In this document: positions 1 to 6,528 of the stretch, one piece after another
Position numbering within the stretch: the stretch's first letter is position 1
How the letters are laid out: each line of letters opens with the position of its first letter
Assembly: GCA_018725205.1 (NCBI GenBank)
Contig: QLUB01000095.1
Location: 1 to 6,838 of the forward strand
Direction: 5' to 3'
Source: a candidate division NPL-UPA2 bacterium
GTDB taxonomy: Bacteria; Bacillota; UBA994
Length of the DNA: 6,838 bases
Position numbers and translations under genes: made by a program
The notes under the pieces: model-generated
Told to the model about the DNA's origin: nothing
What the model saw: only the letters and a program-made list of their open reading frames with translations
The model's database searches: none

Positions 1-917
1 GATAAAGGCTTAATGCGGTTGGCGAAGTTCACTGCGGATACCCAAGCCACAGTAGCCGATAGCGCCAGGCCCACTAAACCTAGAATTACGCTGGTCAGTG
101 CGTCTGTGTACACCTCAGCGTAGAATGAGGCGCGATCTTCTTTCGTAACCAATACCATGTCAACGGCAGGTAGGTAAACCATTGACCCGTACACATCGTG
201 GCCCCGATAGTCCGTATATCGACCGAAGAAGTTAAAGCTAGCGCCGGGCTTAAACATCTCTAACGCCTGGAGGCACGCCTTTCTCGTCAACACCGCACCC
301 GTCAAGAATCGCGGCTGCGTAACAAAGTAGCCCTCACGGCCAACTAAGTAGGTTTCCCCGGTGTCACCAAAATGGGCAAACTGCAGCAAGCGGTCAATGC
401 TCATGTCAACGCCGATGGCAACGACTCCAAGTATAGCACCCCGTGCGTTTCTTACCGGGGCTGCCCCGACAAGCAACGTCTTGCCATCCACTCTGGACGC
501 TATAATTTGTACAGCCGTTAGCCCGCGCAGAGCAGTTTGCACATAGGTGCGGTCGGCGAGTTCGAGGGTAGTACGGCTCGTATTGACGGTGCTGCGCCCG
601 GTAGTGTCCGCAAACAGAGTGAGCCCTGCCGCAGTGATGCCCGCCTGTGTGGATTCCATGAGATTTTGCAGCGCGGCGGTGTTGCCCACGAGTGGGGAGG
701 TAGCGCGCGCTAGGAGTTCGGCTTGGTCTTGCAGCGAGTCAATGCGGCTTTGAAGAGCTACTGTTCTGTCGCCGCTTGACTTTGTCAACAACGACTCGGC
801 TTGCGCTTGGACGCTGGCAACGCGAGTTCTAATCGTCCAACCCGTAATTAGGACGATAGGGATTAAAGTAACGATGAGCATACGCAGGGTCAGTTTAGCG
901 CGCAGTGATGTAAGCAT
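1..917 (-). CDS. Methyl-accepting chemotaxis protein with dCache sensor domain, N-terminal part (cut by left edge)
   Basis: This is the N-terminal 305 codons of a membrane chemoreceptor, read leftward without a stop and running off the window. The start ATG is at 917-915, ten bases after a GGAGGA ribosome binding site. A first membrane segment lies at about residues 13-29. An extracellular region of about 240 residues follows, then a second membrane segment at about 274-297. The last residues, N-R-I-K-P-L, look like the beginning of a HAMP linker. The extracellular part resembles a dCache_1 sensor: L-A-D-R-T-Y (120-125), G-A-A-P-V (151-155), G-V-V-A-I-G-V-D (164-171) and G-D-T-G-E-T-Y-L-V (184-192) are typical membrane-distal landmarks. 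The methylation helices and signalling tip are outside the window, so a sensor kinase or cyclase with the same N-terminus is not formally excluded. Divergence from a che operon strongly favours a receptor. The ligand cannot be named. Confidence 0.85.
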   Translation of the reverse strand, partial: MLTSLRAKLTLRMLIVTLIPIVLITGWTIRTRVASVQAQAESLLTKSSGDRTVALQSRIDSLQDQAELLARATSPLVGNTAALQNLMESTQAGITAAGLTLFADTTGRSTVNTSRTTLELADRTYVQTALRGLTAVQIIASRVDGKTLLVGAAPVRNARGAILGVVAIGVDMSIDRLLQFAHFGDTGETYLVGREGYFVTQPRFLTGAVLTRKACLQALEMFKPGASFNFFGRYTDYRGHDVYGSMVYLPAVDMVLVTKEDRASFYAEVYTDALTSVILGLVGLALSATVAWVSAVNFANRIKPL

Positions 918-927
918 AAAGTCCCAT

Positions 928-933
928 TCCTCC
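928..933 (-). promoter_or_regulatory. Ribosome binding site of the divergent chemoreceptor gene
   Basis: The minus strand reads GGAGGA here, ten bases before the ATG at 917. An out-of-frame ATG at 927 directly abuts the site and is too close to be used, so this site supports 917 as the start. Confidence 0.7.
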
Positions 934-964
934 GTCTCAGTACCTGTCCTCTTTTCCAGTCAAG

Positions 965-991
965 ACTATCTTGCCGGGCAATTCATGTCAA
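965..991 (-). promoter_or_regulatory. Weak candidate sigma-A promoter for the chemoreceptor gene
   Basis: On the minus strand a perfect TTGACA (991-986) is followed, after a short 15-base spacer, by GATAGT (970-965), which matches TATAAT at four of six positions. The spacer is shorter than the usual 17, so this is only a candidate. I saw no sigma-28 type motif reading leftward in this gap. Confidence 0.3.
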
Positions 992-1024
992 TACATTCTG
1001 CGGAGCCTAAGCTTGCACGCAAAT

Positions 1025-1051
1025 TAAAGGTGTTCTGTGGCTTGCCGAGAA
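1025..1051 (+). promoter_or_regulatory. Sigma-28 (SigD/FliA) type promoter of the che-flg operon
   Basis: TAAA at 1025-1028, exactly 15 bases, then GCCGAGAA at 1044-1051. The known sigma-28 consensus is TAAA, 15 bases, GCCGATAA (GCCGATAT in Bacillus), so the core has one mismatch to the FliA form and correct spacing. It lies 46 bases upstream of the cheW start, giving a predicted leader of roughly 40 bases. Sigma-28 drives late flagellar and chemotaxis genes, which fits everything downstream. Transcription start is inferred, not seen. Confidence 0.75.
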
Positions 1052-1097
1052 TAAAAGATGTATATGTCCACATGACACAGCAAAGGGAGGACGCACG

Positions 1098-1544
1098 ATG
1101 GTCAACAGGCTGCAACTTGTCATTTTTTCGCTGGGGGACGAGCAGTACGGGATTGACACTGCTCAGGTTAAGGAAATAACGCGCATGGAGGCGATTACGC
1201 CCATCCCGCGCTGTCCGCAATTTGTCGAAGGGGTGCTAAACTTGCGCGGACAGATTTTGCCCGTGGTATGTTTGCACAAGCGCTTTGCGCTACCAGCTCG
1301 CACCGACACCCAGAGAACGCGCATCGTTATCGTCGATTCTCTGGAACTGAAAGTAGGGCTGATTGTCGACGCGGTGAGCGAAGTCAGCGATATAGCAGGG
1401 GCTCTGGTCACGCCCGCGCCTGCCCTTGCGTCAGCTTCTTTTGTCACAGGGGTGATGCACCACGGCGGTACGTTGATTTCTCTGCTTGACCCCGTAAGAC
1501 TATTCTCCGCCGAACCGCAGTTGGGGGTGAGCATCCTTGGTTAA
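1098..1544 (+). CDS. cheW: Chemotaxis adaptor protein CheW
   Basis: CheW is the cytoplasmic scaffold that links chemoreceptors to the kinase CheA in the signalling array. The 148-residue product is a single CheW-like domain of ordinary family length. Its opening, L-V-I-F-S-L-G-D-E-Q-Y-G-I-D (7-20), is the typical first strand pair. I-T-P-I-P (33-37) and the G-V-L-N-L-R-G segment (45-51) follow, with R50 in the position of the conserved receptor- and kinase-contacting arginine. After it, P-V-V-C-L-H-K-R-F has Cys58 where an aspartate is usual. The ATG start is seven bases after GGGAGG (1085-1090). It is the first gene after the sigma-28 type promoter, and its last eight bases overlap the start of cheA, implying translational coupling. 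A CheV is ruled out because no receiver domain follows. Confidence 0.95.
   Translation: MVNRLQLVIFSLGDEQYGIDTAQVKEITRMEAITPIPRCPQFVEGVLNLRGQILPVVCLHKRFALPARTDTQRTRIVIVDSLELKVGLIVDAVSEVSDIAGALVTPAPALASASFVTGVMHHGGTLISLLDPVRLFSAEPQLGVSILG
1523..1530 (+). promoter_or_regulatory. Ribosome binding site that fixes the TTG start of cheA
   Basis: GGGGGTGA lies inside the end of cheW, six bases before a TTG at 1537. The TGA at 1528-1530 is an in-frame stop for the cheA frame, so cheA cannot start further upstream. TTG at 1537 is the first usable start and gives an N-terminus (N-N-D-Y-L-x-x-F-L-D-E-A) typical of CheA. Confidence 0.7.
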
Positions 1545-3459
1545 CAACGATTACCTGCGCCTGTTCCTTGATGAAGCCGAAGAGATTGTAGATCGCTTAG
1601 CGCTAAACTTGGTGTCATTTGAGAAGCATCCCTCTGACACAGACCTTCTTAACGAGGTGTTTCGCGACGCGCATACGATCAAAGGCTCCGCGGCAGCCAT
1701 GGGTTTTACCCAGATGGCTAGCGTTGCTCACCAAATGGAAAACGTGTTAACTGTGCTTCGCCAAGGTCAGATTATGCCTGAACCGGCGCTGTTTTCTGCG
1801 CTGTTGTCAGGGCTTGATGCTTTACGCCAGATTAAGCATGATGTGTATGCTGCGGGCAAAGAGAGTACATATGACCTTGCCGCAGTTGTTGCCTCGCTGA
1901 CTGGCTTTTCGCAGGCTCTCGTAGAGACGGCCGCAGCCTGTGACATAGCGCCCTCAGCAGCGTCTGTTACTCACCGCGTGGAAATTACCTTACGCACTGC
2001 CACCGTCATGAAGGGTGTGCGCGCGTTTATCCTGCTTAAGCGCCTGCGTGAGCTAGGCGAGATTGTGCGCTGTGAACCTAAAGAGCAGGACCTCACCGAG
2101 GAGCGGTTTGAGCATAGCTTTGTTGTAGAGATGCATGCGGAGCAGAACGCGGGATCGCTCAGCGAAGCAGTTGGTCAAGACGGCGATGTGGAGGACGTAC
2201 GGGTTACAGGTCTTGCTGCGCCTACCGGCAAACTTAGGACTAATTTAGAAAAGCAGGCGACGGAGCGCGCGGACACCAAGCAGCACTCCGTGCGGGTAGA
2301 TGTTAACAAGCTCGAAAAACTAATGAATCTGGTCGGCGAGTTGGTGATTGAGCGCAATCGCTTAGCGAACGTAGTTGGCAATCTAGAGCGCGCGAGCAAG
2401 GACAACCAGCAAGTGCAGACTCTGCTTGGCGTGTCAGGGCAGCTTGGACGCATCACGAGCGAATTGCAGCAAGAGATTATGAAAGCGCGCATGATCCCCA
2501 TTGCGCAGCTGTTTAGCACCTTCCCGCGCCTAGTGCGCGACCTCGCGCAGAACCGCTCCAAGCAAGTGGAACTTGAGCTGCTGGGCACAGAAACCGAGCT
2601 TGACCGCACCATTGTAGAAGAAGTGCGCGATCCGTTAATTCATATTGTGCGTAACGCCATCGACCACGGTCTGGAGTCGAAAGAGGAGCGGTTAAGGCTA
2701 AACAAGTCCCCCGTTGGGCGCGTGGTACTCGCGGCTTCACATGAGGAAACAAACGTCGTTATCTCCATTAAGGACGACGGGCGCGGCATCGACAGGGAAG
2801 CCGTAGGCCGCAAGGCACTAAGTTTAGGATTGGTTACGGAAGAAGAACTGCGCGGGTACACCGAGCAGCAAGTCTTTGCGTTTATCTTCGCTCCAGGGTT
2901 AAGCACAGCCCGCGAGGTCAGTGATGTGTCTGGACGGGGTGTAGGTATGGACATTGTGCGCACTCAACTTGAAAAGCTCGGCGGTAGCATTGAGATAACA
3001 AGTGAGCTTAATGTGGGAACCGAATTTGTTATCCGCCTGCCGCTGACACTCGCCATAATTCGTGCTCTTTTAGTAAGCGTAGAGGGGCGTTCCTTTGCTT
3101 TGCCGATTGCGGCTGTCAGCGAAACGCGTAAGCTGAACCCGCAGGAAGTGCGCGTGGTACAGCAGCGTGACTGTTTAGTGATTCGCGAGCAGATTGTCCC
3201 GCTCGTGTCCCTTGCATCGGCGCTGGCGCTGCCTAGCGCGGCCTCCACCCCAGAACATTTGGTCATCGTTTTTAGCGCTTCTTCTAAAGTAGCACTGATG
3301 GTCGACCGATTACTAGGTGAGCAAGAAGTCGTCATTAAACCGCTAGGCCCGTTTTTCGCCGCCAATCGCGAGCTCGCCGGGGCCACAGTGCTTGGCGATG
3401 GAAGTGTTGTGCCGATTCTAGACGTGAAAGGGCTGTTAGGCCTTTTGCGACAACAATGA
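1537..3459 (+). CDS. cheA: Chemotaxis histidine kinase CheA
   Basis: CheA autophosphorylates on a histidine under receptor control and passes the phosphate to CheY and CheB. The 640-residue product shows all five standard domains in order. P1 (Hpt, about 1-105) has the phosphorylated His46 in D-A-H-T-I-K-G-S. P2 (about 148-230, regulator-binding) contains K-G-V-R-A. A charged linker leads to P3 dimerisation helices, starting near residue 250 with V-N-K-L-E-K-L-M-N-L-V-G-E-L. P4, the ATP-binding domain, has an N box H-I-V-R-N-A-I-D-H-G (369-378), G1 D-D-G-R-G-I-D (413-419), an F-box-like F-A-P-G-L-S-T (451-457) and G2 G-R-G-V-G-M-D (466-472). P5 is CheW-like, from about 503 to the end. No key residue is missing. 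The TTG start is discussed under the ribosome binding site. The gene overlaps cheW by eight bases, and its TGA overlaps the cheB ATG as ATGA. Confidence 0.97.
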   Translation: MVNNDYLRLFLDEAEEIVDRLALNLVSFEKHPSDTDLLNEVFRDAHTIKGSAAAMGFTQMASVAHQMENVLTVLRQGQIMPEPALFSALLSGLDALRQIKHDVYAAGKESTYDLAAVVASLTGFSQALVETAAACDIAPSAASVTHRVEITLRTATVMKGVRAFILLKRLRELGEIVRCEPKEQDLTEERFEHSFVVEMHAEQNAGSLSEAVGQDGDVEDVRVTGLAAPTGKLRTNLEKQATERADTKQHSVRVDVNKLEKLMNLVGELVIERNRLANVVGNLERASKDNQQVQTLLGVSGQLGRITSELQQEIMKARMIPIAQLFSTFPRLVRDLAQNRSKQVELELLGTETELDRTIVEEVRDPLIHIVRNAIDHGLESKEERLRLNKSPVGRVVLAASHEETNVVISIKDDGRGIDREAVGRKALSLGLVTEEELRGYTEQQVFAFIFAPGLSTAREVSDVSGRGVGMDIVRTQLEKLGGSIEITSELNVGTEFVIRLPLTLAIIRALLVSVEGRSFALPIAAVSETRKLNPQEVRVVQQRDCLVIREQIVPLVSLASALALPSAASTPEHLVIVFSASSKVALMVDRLLGEQEVVIKPLGPFFAANRELAGATVLGDGSVVPILDVKGLLGLLRQQ

Positions 3460-4487
3460 TTGTTTTGTCTAAACTGCGCGTGCTGGTAGTCGACGATTCC
3501 GCCTTTTTCCGCCGGCTGCTTGTGACAATCATTAATGCGTGCGGAGATATGGAGGTTGTTGCTACAGCGGGCGACGGCAGCGAGGCAGTGCGCAAGGCGC
3601 GTGAGCTTAGGCCCGATGTCATCACCATGGATGTAGCTATGCCGCAAATGAGCGGCTTAGCGGCACTCAAAGAAATTATGGCCGAACGGCCAACTCCCAT
3701 CATCATGGTGAGTAGCCTGACGGTTGAGGGTGCCAATGAAACACTGCAGGCATTAGAGAGTGGAGCCGTCGACGTTGTCGCTAAACCTAAGGGCGCTCTA
3801 GGCATGCGGGAGTTAGCGGACTTGTTGCCGCTGAAACTGCGCGCCGCGGCGAGCAGCCGCTTGACAAGACAGCGCACTCTGAGCGACCGGCGCACGCACT
3901 CTGGCCGCCCATGGGATTACGAGTTAGTAGTGGTGGGGTGCTCTACCGGTGGCCCTTCCGCATTGCAAAGAATCATACCCGCCTTGCCTGCGGATTTCCC
4001 CGCGCCTGTAGTCGTGGCGCAGCATATACCCATTGGGTTCACTGGGCCAATGGCGCAAAGACTTAATCAACAGAGTCAAGTTCAGGTGGTGGAGGCGGTG
4101 CACGGACAACCCTTGCGGGCGGGATGCGTGTATATAGCGCCGTCGGGTAGCCACACGGCCATAAAGCGCGAAAAAAATCGTGCCGAGATTTCGATTCTGC
4201 CACCCAAAGTTACTTCCTCACCCTTTCTCCCTAGCGTCAATGTCCTTTTTTCCAGTGCGTTGCCGTTTGCCCCACACGTTCTGGCTATTGTACTTACGGG
4301 CATGGGCCAAGACGGGCTTCTGGGAGCGAAGGAATTGCATCGTGCCGGTGCGGAGATTGTGGCGGAGTCGGAGGAAACTAGCGTCGTTTACGGCATGCCT
4401 CGCGTAGTGATTGAAGCGGGCCTGACAGAGCGTGTTTTGAGCTTGGGTGAGATTGTCGCTTTTCTCGCCTCACCAATAAGCAGATAG
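3456..4487 (+). CDS. cheB: Chemotaxis response regulator, protein-glutamate methylesterase/deamidase CheB
   Basis: CheB removes methyl groups from receptor glutamates (and deamidates glutamines), giving adaptation; phosphorylation by CheA activates it. The 343-residue product has an N-terminal receiver domain (about 6-115) with acidic pair D13/D14, phosphoacceptor Asp59 in T-M-D-V-A-M-P, S86/S87 in M-V-S-S-L-T and Lys110 in A-K-P-K. After a linker comes the methylesterase domain (about 153-340). Its catalytic triad is visible as Ser163 in G-C-S-T-G-G-P, His190 in A-Q-H-I-P and Asp286 in G-M-G-Q-D-G, nearly the same numbering as in the enteric enzyme. The ATG start shares four bases with the cheA stop, and no good ribosome binding site precedes it, so translation is probably coupled to cheA. 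No cheR lies next to it in the window. Confidence 0.97.
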   Translation: MIVLSKLRVLVVDDSAFFRRLLVTIINACGDMEVVATAGDGSEAVRKARELRPDVITMDVAMPQMSGLAALKEIMAERPTPIIMVSSLTVEGANETLQALESGAVDVVAKPKGALGMRELADLLPLKLRAAASSRLTRQRTLSDRRTHSGRPWDYELVVVGCSTGGPSALQRIIPALPADFPAPVVVAQHIPIGFTGPMAQRLNQQSQVQVVEAVHGQPLRAGCVYIAPSGSHTAIKREKNRAEISILPPKVTSSPFLPSVNVLFSSALPFAPHVLAIVLTGMGQDGLLGAKELHRAGAEIVAESEETSVVYGMPRVVIEAGLTERVLSLGEIVAFLASPISR

Positions 4488-4498
4488 GGGATACAGAA

Positions 4499-4783
4499 AT
4501 GAAGATTGATGTAAACCGCACTTCAGCCAGCCGACCGATAGACGCGGTTAAAGAGTCTAAGCGAGTCGCAGTGCCCGCCAATCCGACGGGAAACGACTCA
4601 ATCGTTATCTCTGCCGCCGCTAGGATGTTGCGCGAGGCCATGACCATTGAAGAACCTTTTGATGTAGCTAGAGTTGCGGAGTTAAGAGCGAAGCTGGCAG
4701 AGGGCCGTTACGCTGTGGACACCGGGACGCTTGCTGCGCGGCTTGCCGCTGAACTCATGCTGCTTACACGGGAGTCAAAGTGA
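4499..4783 (+). CDS. flgM: Anti-sigma-28 factor FlgM
   Basis: FlgM holds the flagellar sigma factor (FliA/SigD) inactive; in many bacteria it is released by export through the completed hook. The 94-residue size is normal for the family. The N-terminal half is polar and likely disordered, opening M-K-I-D-V-N. D-S-I-V-I-S-A-A-A-R (33-42) is the usual lead into the sigma-binding part, and R-V-A-E-L-R-A-K-L-A-E-G-R-Y (58-71) is the signature C-terminal helix and turn. The ATG follows GGGGA at 4487-4491 by seven bases, and the gene begins 11 bases after cheB ends. Its TGA overlaps the next gene. The position immediately before flgN-flgK-flgL is the common Bacillota arrangement and confirms the call. 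Lying downstream of a sigma-28 type promoter, it would repress its own transcription. Confidence 0.9.
   Translation: MKIDVNRTSASRPIDAVKESKRVAVPANPTGNDSIVISAAARMLREAMTIEEPFDVARVAELRAKLAEGRYAVDTGTLAARLAAELMLLTRESK
4770..4774 (+). promoter_or_regulatory. Ribosome binding site for flgN with two possible starts
   Basis: GGGAG inside the end of flgM precedes GTG at 4780 by five bases and ATG at 4783 by eight. The ATG gives better spacing and the common TGATG stop-start overlap, so it is preferred. The two choices differ by one residue. Confidence 0.5.
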
Positions 4784-5112
4784 TGGACTCGCTAGGTAGG
4801 CTTAGTGAGAACCTGCGAGCTCAGCAGGAGTGTATGTTGGCAGATGATCTAGAGAAACTATCCGAGCTCGTGCGTGAGCAGGAAGTGCTCTGGACAGAAT
4901 GCGAAGCGTATCTCGCTGCAACGCGGCGTGAGGGCGATGTGGCGGATAAGCTGGCAGAGCTCAAGTCCTTGGTAGAAACAAATCAGCTCTTAGCGCAACA
5001 GAGTTTGATTTATGCGCGTAAAGTGCTGAGTGTTTTGGTGGAAGAAGACAGCTATACAGATTCCGGACAAAAAAAAGTGCGCCCCGGAAAAAACGTAGAT
5101 ATACGGGCGTAG
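4783..5112 (+). CDS. flgN: FlgN-family flagellar export chaperone for FlgK/FlgL
   Basis: FlgN proteins are small cytoplasmic helical chaperones that guide the hook-filament junction proteins FlgK and FlgL to the flagellar export apparatus. The 109-residue product is almost wholly helical in appearance, with heptad-like leucines and many acidic residues (for example L-E-K-L-S-E-L-V-R-E-Q-E near residues 23-34, then A-E-L-K-S-L-V-E-T-N-Q-L-L). It ends in a short basic tail of lysines and arginines. Sequence conservation in this family is low, so the call rests on size, the helical E-x-L-x-x-L-V-x-x-Q-E pattern, and position between flgM and flgK. The start could also be GTG at 4780, one residue longer. 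The stop codon lies inside the ribosome binding site of flgK. A run of eight A bases (5069-5076) lies near the 3' end. Confidence 0.78.
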   Translation: MDSLGRLSENLRAQQECMLADDLEKLSELVREQEVLWTECEAYLAATRREGDVADKLAELKSLVETNQLLAQQSLIYARKVLSVLVEEDSYTDSGQKKVRPGKNVDIRA

Positions 5113-5122
5113 GAGGTGTCAC

Positions 5123-6523
5123 ATGCCATCGACATTCTTCGCCTTTAACATCGCGCGGCGCGGCATCAGTGCTCATAAGGCCGCGTTAGATGTCACGTCA
5201 CACAACATAGCCAATGCCTCAACCCCTGGGTTTTCGCGGCAACAGGCAGTCTTTAGTACGACTAGCCCCTTTTCCATTGCTGCCATTAACCGGCCTGCCC
5301 AAGCAGGCCAAATTGGCACGGGCGTGACCATTAGCGAGATTCGCCGCATGCGGGACAGCTTCCTGGATTACCAGATTCGGCCGCAGCAGAGTAAACTTGG
5401 CGAATGGGACGAGCGCTATGCGGCTCTGAGCCACGTCGAGAAGATACTGATGGAGCCGACCGAATCAGGCCTCAGCCAAGTGTTCTCGCGCTTTTGGAAC
5501 GCTTGGCAGGAACTAAGCAAGAACCCAACCAGCGGTGCGACGCGTGCTGGAGTCGTGGAGACAAGTGTGACTCTCGCCACTTCGCTAAATGCGGTTGCTC
5601 TGCAAACCGAGGTTTCCTTGAGCGACCTTAACACCAAGGTGCGTATGTCGGTAAACGACGTCAACTCTATTGCCGGGCAGATTGCTGCGCTCAATCGGCA
5701 GATAATCACCAATGTTGCCGCTGGACTTAACCCTAACGACTTAGCAGACCGTCGCGACGCGCTGCTTGATGACCTAGCTCGCACACTCGGGTTTACTCAG
5801 CTCACGCAAACTAACGGCTCAATTGACGTCGTAGTCGGTGGGCGGCACTTAGTGCAGGGCACGCTGGCTAGCGAGCTCGCTGTCGATGCGGGTGGTCAGG
5901 TCATATGGCCTGGCTCGACCCCTGCCGGCATTGCCCAAGGGCGGCTCGCCGGTTTGTCCGAAGCCAAGCGTTGGCTGCGAGACGAGTTCTCTGCGCGCGT
6001 CAACACATTGAGCGTAAATCTGCATAGCCTGGTAAACACAGCCCATGCCGCAGGGCAGTCATTGACTGCGCCTCCGTCACCGCTGGGAGCCGACTTTTTT
6101 GTCATCGCCCCCGGCTCTGTTGGGCGAGAAGCCAGATTCATCAGTGTAAATCCTGACATCGTGGCGGACCATGCGCTCGTTCGCGCGCGAGCAATCGGCG
6201 GTGGCCTCGCAGATGGCAGCAACGCGCTGGCTGTATCTTGGCAACGTCATGCCACCTCGCTGCCCGGCGGTACTAATTTGGAGGGATTCTATAGTTCATT
6301 GGTGATTGCCCTCGGCGTAGAAGCGCAGCAGTCCTCGCGTATGTTCATTAATCAGGATGCACTGGTTAACCAGCTCCACAATCGGCGTCAAGAAGCGATG
6401 GGGGTTTCCATCGACGAGGAAATGGCCGCCATGATTCAATTTCAACATGGCTACGCAGCAGCCGCGAGGTTGCTCACTACGCTAGACGAAACGCTTGAAG
6501 TTCTAATTAACCTTGGGAGGTAG
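5123..6523 (+). CDS. flgK: Flagellar hook-filament junction protein FlgK (HAP1)
   Basis: FlgK is exported through the flagellum and forms the first junction ring between hook and filament. The 466-residue product has the N-terminal rod-type motif, N-I-A-R-R-G-I-S at 9-16 and T-S-H-N-I-A-N-A-S-T-P-G-F-S-R at 25-39. It also has the C-terminal flagellar helix S-I-D-E-E-M-A-A-M-I-Q-F-Q (429-441), ending L-D-E-T-L-E-V-L-I-N-L. Long helical D1 segments flank the middle, including N-P-N-D-L-A-D-R-R-D-A-L-L-D, a typical FlgK stretch. There is no signal peptide, as expected for type III export. At 466 residues it is shorter than the Bacillus (about 507) and enteric (about 550) proteins, so the variable outer domain is probably reduced. 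The ATG follows a very strong AGGAGGTG (5111-5118). It ends five bases before flgL. Confidence 0.96.
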   Translation: MPSTFFAFNIARRGISAHKAALDVTSHNIANASTPGFSRQQAVFSTTSPFSIAAINRPAQAGQIGTGVTISEIRRMRDSFLDYQIRPQQSKLGEWDERYAALSHVEKILMEPTESGLSQVFSRFWNAWQELSKNPTSGATRAGVVETSVTLATSLNAVALQTEVSLSDLNTKVRMSVNDVNSIAGQIAALNRQIITNVAAGLNPNDLADRRDALLDDLARTLGFTQLTQTNGSIDVVVGGRHLVQGTLASELAVDAGGQVIWPGSTPAGIAQGRLAGLSEAKRWLRDEFSARVNTLSVNLHSLVNTAHAAGQSLTAPPSPLGADFFVIAPGSVGREARFISVNPDIVADHALVRARAIGGGLADGSNALAVSWQRHATSLPGGTNLEGFYSSLVIALGVEAQQSSRMFINQDALVNQLHNRRQEAMGVSIDEEMAAMIQFQHGYAAAARLLTTLDETLEVLINLGR

Positions 6524-6528
6524 GGTGC

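Noticed and set aside
361..753. Two back-to-back plus-strand open frames opposite the chemoreceptor gene
   Set aside because: The minus-strand receptor frame is open from 917 to 1 with recognisable membrane segments and dCache motifs, so these are antisense shadows.
936..961. Second TTGAC-like box on the minus strand as a receptor promoter
   Set aside because: Any matching -10 would place the transcript start at or inside the ribosome binding site.
1064..1073. Small inverted repeat ATGT-CC-ACAT in the predicted cheW leader
   Set aside because: Four-base arms are too short to claim an operator or riboregulator; chance is sufficient.
874..1220. Open frames on both strands across the intergenic region
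   Set aside because: They overlap the receptor start, the promoter and cheW, lack family resemblance, and are explained by chance in a short gap.
2964..3647. Long minus-strand open frame of 227 codons opposite the end of cheA and start of cheB
   Set aside because: It is antisense to two clear genes, resembles no known family, is rich in Ser/Thr/Arg as expected from a reverse-frame shadow, and has no convincing ribosome binding site context.
3335..3895. Minus-strand open frame of 186 codons opposite cheB
   Set aside because: It is a shadow of the CheB receiver domain; the plus strand carries intact catalytic motifs and the antisense protein is low-complexity and unrecognisable.
4488..4498. 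Possible separate promoter or terminator between cheB and flgM
   Set aside because: The gap is only 11 bases, with no hairpin, and I saw no sigma-28 type pair in the end of cheB.
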